Source: Bacillota bacterium (GTDB lineage: Bacteria > Bacillota > JADQBR01). From it: DNA of 42,778 nt. The notes beneath the pieces are model-generated. The model did no database searches. It was not told where the DNA came from and saw only the letters and a program-made list of their open reading frames with translations. Within the stretch, counting starts at the first letter, position 1, and every line of letters begins with the position of its first letter. The stretch is taken from NCBI GenBank assembly GCA_016278515.1, contig JADQBR010000009.1, positions 1 to 42,778 on the forward strand, read 5' to 3'. A program made the translations under genes and the position numbers. Positions 40,431 to 42,778 of the stretch are shown here, in pieces.

Positions 40431-41468
40431 ATGAAAAAGTATTTTAAAATTTTAAGTTTAGCTTTAGCGTTAGGTGTAGCAATGTTTGCCGTAGTTGGCT
40501 GCGGCGGAGATGCAGGAAGTGACAGTCAGTCTCAAGACCAGGGCCAGCAGGACCAGCAGCAAGCCGATTCTGGTTCCAGTACTCCTGAAACAATTAACTT
40601 GACCTTAGCAAGCGGGCCTGCTGGCGGTACTTGGTATCCGTTGGGTGGAGCTATTGGTAAGGTGCTTCAAGAAGCCATTCCCGGTGTGGTTGTTTCCGTA
40701 CAGCAGGGTGGCGGCGAAGCTAACGTGAAAGGTGTTAATAAAGGCATGTATGACCTTGGCATTACCTACTCCCATACTTCAGTTGAAGGATTAAACGGTC
40801 TAGGTGCTTTTGAAGAGCCTCAAACTAATGTTGTAGCTATTACCGGTCTTTATCCTTCTGCGTTACAGCTGGTGGTAAAAGCGGACTCCGATATTCAGTC
40901 AGTTGCGGATCTTAAAGGAAACAGAATTTCTCCCGGCCGTAAAGGCTTATCCGGTGAAACTTTAACTCGCATGGTACTGGATGTCTATGGTCTTAGTTAC
41001 GATGATATGGAAAAAGTTGAACGGGTTTCTTACAGTGATTCCGTTAACCTGATTAAAGACCGTCAGATTGACAACTACAGCCCAATCACCACTTGGCCTT
41101 CCCCGTCTATTCAGGAGATTGCTTTAACTGGCGGCGTTCGTTTACTGCCTATCGACGACGATAAAATGGCGGCTCTTAAGGAAATTAACCCTGGATATAT
41201 GACCATCGTTCTGCCTAAGGACACTTATAAGGGAATGGAGCAAGATGTTCAGACAGTGGGAAGCAACGCTACTTTAGTAGTAAGAAAAAATATGGATGCC
41301 GAGTTGGTCTATAAGATTACTAAGGCTTTAATGGAGAATATGGATAAATTGCATGCAGTGCATAAGAGCATTGAGAAAAACTTAAGTGTAGAGAGTGCAT
41401 CTAAGGATACTGGTATCGAACTACATGAAGGCGCTAAGAAATATTATGAAGAGGCTGGAGTCCTCTAA
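40431..41468 (+). CDS. TAXI family TRAP transporter substrate-binding lipoprotein
   Basis: Extracytoplasmic receptor of the TRAP system, 345 residues from ATG 40431, which has AAGGAGG 6 nt upstream. The signal peptide ends in a lipobox, VVGC (Cys24), followed by a Gln/Ser/Asp-rich linker. The mature protein has the TAXI pattern: LASGPAGGTWYPLGGAIGKVL (written around residues 59-79), then GGGEANVKGVNKGMYDLGITYSHT, LKGNRISPGRKGLSGE and SVNLIKDRQIDNY. TAXI receptors bind glutamate, other amino acids or organic acids; the ligand is not evident here. In this cluster it follows the permease, whereas many TAXI operons put the receptor first. Confidence 0.95.
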   Translation: MKKYFKILSLALALGVAMFAVVGCGGDAGSDSQSQDQGQQDQQQADSGSSTPETINLTLASGPAGGTWYPLGGAIGKVLQEAIPGVVVSVQQGGGEANVKGVNKGMYDLGITYSHTSVEGLNGLGAFEEPQTNVVAITGLYPSALQLVVKADSDIQSVADLKGNRISPGRKGLSGETLTRMVLDVYGLSYDDMEKVERVSYSDSVNLIKDRQIDNYSPITTWPSPSIQEIALTGGVRLLPIDDDKMAALKEINPGYMTIVLPKDTYKGMEQDVQTVGSNATLVVRKNMDAELVYKITKALMENMDKLHAVHKSIEKNLSVESASKDTGIELHEGAKKYYEEAGVL

Positions 41469-41482
41469 TCTAATGCTAACAG

Positions 41483-41512
41483 GGGTTGTCTAATCTTCGG
41501 ATTAGGCAACCC
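41483..41512 (+). other. Stable hairpin with UUCG loop between TRAP receptor and dehydrogenase genes
   Basis: A 13-bp stem (GGGTTGTCTAATC / GATTAGGCAACCC, one G-U) closed by TTCG. No T-run follows. It probably protects the 3' end of the abundant receptor mRNA or lowers read-through into the next gene. Confidence 0.75.
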
Positions 41513-41537
41513 ACTCTAATGATAGGGGGGTCAAGGG

Positions 41538-42593
41538 ATGGATTTTGTTAGTTCAATTTCAGGAAAATCATTGGAACAGTTTTGCGCAAATATCTTTGTC
41601 AGTTTGGGGGTGCAGCCTGATTATGCCAAGATAGCAGCCCGTTCGGTAGTGGAGGCGGATTTAAGAGGGATTCGTTCCCATGGTATCCTGCGTTTCCCAA
41701 TTTATATTAAACGAATGGAATTAGGACTTATTGAGAGTAAAGCGGAACCGAAGGTAGTATCTCGAAAGGGTGCCGTCTCTTTGTTTGATGGTAAACACGG
41801 CATGGGACAGGTAACGGGTTATTTGGCAATGCAGCAGGCAGTGGCCAGTGCTAAAGAATATGGCATCGGTGCGGCGGGAGTGTACAACAGCACTCACTTC
41901 GGTTTTTTGGCTTACTATTCTAATATTGCGGCAGCTAATGGAATGATCGGTATGGCCTTTTCCAATACTACGCCGCTCATGGCACCTACTGGGGGTGCCC
42001 AGCGGGTTATTGGCAACAACCCTATTTCCATCTCTGTTCCTTACGGAGGCAATGGCCCGGTTATATTGGACATGGCCTGTAGTACCGTGGCCTTAGGTAA
42101 GGTGCAGTATGCGGCTCAAGAGGGTCAGGAGATACCGGGCGGTTGGGGCATGGACCAAAACGGTCACGTAACCAACAATCCTCAAGAGGTAATAGACGGC
42201 GGCCTGTTGGGACCCATTGGTTCGTATAAAGGGTATGGTTTAGCTTTTATCATTGAGGTGCTCAGTGGCGTATTGACCGGGGCTGGTTTAGGTGTAGGAG
42301 TTAGATCTTTATATCAAGATCTGGTCAATAAACAGGATACGGGGCATTTTATGATCGCTCTGGATGTGGCTCCCTTTATGGATAAGGAGCAATTCTATGG
42401 GCGTTTGACAGGTTTTATTAAACAGATGAAAACAGCCAAGCAGGTGCCGGGGGAAAGGATATATATTCCTGGTGAAATAGAAAACGACATTTTCAAGGAA
42501 AGGGAAGAGAAAGGAATTCCGTTAACGGCGAAAAATATAGAGGCACTACAGGAATTGGCGGCTAAATATAATTTGGAATTACCACTTGCCTAA
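41538..42593 (+). CDS. Ldh2/malate-lactate dehydrogenase family oxidoreductase
   Basis: NAD(P)-dependent 2-hydroxyacid dehydrogenase of the MDH2/LDH2 type (malate, L-sulfolactate, ureidoglycolate and similar), 351 residues. The family elements are ADLRGIRSHGILRFPIYIKR (catalytic region, about residues 40-59), DGKHGMGQVTGYLAM, GVYNSTHFGFLAYY (about 114-127), GNNPISISVPYGG, VILDMACSTVALGKV, and GPIGSYKGYGLAFIIEVLSGVL. ATG 41538 follows a GGGGGGTCAAGGG ribosome region. Directly after a TRAP transporter it probably oxidises the imported hydroxy acid to a 2-oxo acid. The broken UxaA/SuyAB-type unit in the window makes sulfolactate a possibility to consider, not more. Confidence 0.93.
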   Translation: MDFVSSISGKSLEQFCANIFVSLGVQPDYAKIAARSVVEADLRGIRSHGILRFPIYIKRMELGLIESKAEPKVVSRKGAVSLFDGKHGMGQVTGYLAMQQAVASAKEYGIGAAGVYNSTHFGFLAYYSNIAAANGMIGMAFSNTTPLMAPTGGAQRVIGNNPISISVPYGGNGPVILDMACSTVALGKVQYAAQEGQEIPGGWGMDQNGHVTNNPQEVIDGGLLGPIGSYKGYGLAFIIEVLSGVLTGAGLGVGVRSLYQDLVNKQDTGHFMIALDVAPFMDKEQFYGRLTGFIKQMKTAKQVPGERIYIPGEIENDIFKEREEKGIPLTAKNIEALQELAAKYNLELPLA

Positions 42594-42745
42594 ATCTGTG
42601 TTTTCCTTTCTGAAGAAATAGATTCCGCCAAGAAGATAAAAAGTTGCTTGTTGAATATAATCCATCCAGGAAAGTATCGCTGATTGGGACAAGAAAGCAA
42701 AACTTAGTCCAATGTTTTAAACGGTAATTAAAGGAGGGGTATGGT

Positions 42746-42778
42746 ATGGTGCAGATTACCATCAAGGACAAACTTTGC
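42746..42778 (+). CDS. Start of a gene cut by the window edge
   Basis: ATG 42746 with AAGGAGGGG 6-8 nt upstream opens a frame (MVQITIKDKLC) that runs off the end. Eleven residues are too few to name a family. An alternative ATG at 42741 is in another frame. The preceding 42594-42745 has no gene. Confidence 0.5.
   Translation, partial: MVQITIKDKLC

Overview
The window looks like chromosome of an anaerobic, low-to-medium GC Bacillota, most likely a clostridial or Peptococcaceae-type bacterium. The evidence is strong GGAGG ribosome sites with frequent TTG and GTG starts, lipobox-type substrate-binding proteins, a cobalamin riboswitch over an ECF S component, sigma-54 promoters with an enhancer-binding protein, several CoA-linked acid-degradation genes and a remnant of an S-layer homology domain. 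No rRNA, tRNA, phage, IS transposase or CRISPR array was seen. Nearly all of the gene content is for uptake and degradation of organic acids.

Layout. 1-3256: a tripartite tricarboxylate transporter (tctC-tctA-tctB). 3254-4939: a short tandem repeat, a cobalamin riboswitch with terminator, then an alpha-ribazole salvage pair (cblT-cblS). 5313-8861: a three-subunit molybdenum hydroxylase (FAD, 2Fe-2S and molybdopterin subunits). 8975-10801 (minus): an APC permease and a cupin, divergent from an IclR regulator (11174-11941). 12117-14098: larB-larC, for the nickel-pincer cofactor. 14251-15525: a DUF815 AAA+ ATPase. 15761-17200: a sigma-54 activator with a CBS pair as sensor.

17426-28008 is the centrepiece: ten co-oriented genes behind a sigma-54-like promoter. 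They encode two MaoC-type hydratase subunits, an SDR, an HMG-CoA-synthase-like protein fused to a zinc-ribbon/OB (DUF35) domain, a thiolase-like protein, two acyl-CoA dehydrogenases, an acyl-CoA ligase, an MBL-fold hydrolase and a CaiB/BaiF CoA-transferase. This is a complete beta-oxidation-like route for an unidentified acid. Its part list recalls both the benzylsuccinate (bbs) operons and the actinobacterial steroid side-chain (igr) operon.

28020-35131: a decayed SLH end, a chemoreceptor with a C-terminal Cache-like domain, an IlvD/Edd dehydratase behind a second sigma-54-like promoter, an FAH-family hydrolase, a degenerate coding remnant, and a two-subunit UxaA-type lyase whose large subunit is broken. 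35717-42593: a 3-hydroxyacyl-CoA dehydrogenase behind a near-consensus sigma-54 promoter, a second CaiB/BaiF CoA-transferase, a TAXI-type TRAP transporter and an Ldh2-family 2-hydroxyacid dehydrogenase. A new gene starts at the right edge.

An interspersed repeat runs through the left half of the window (1-55, 5030-5232, 8821-8908, 10961-11106, 22906-22992). It is an 87-88 bp palindromic element bounded by direct TTGAATTT repeats, and its 57 bp core is amplified two- or threefold in two copies. One copy supplies the C-terminus of the molybdopterin subunit and another overlaps the stop codon of an acyl-CoA dehydrogenase.
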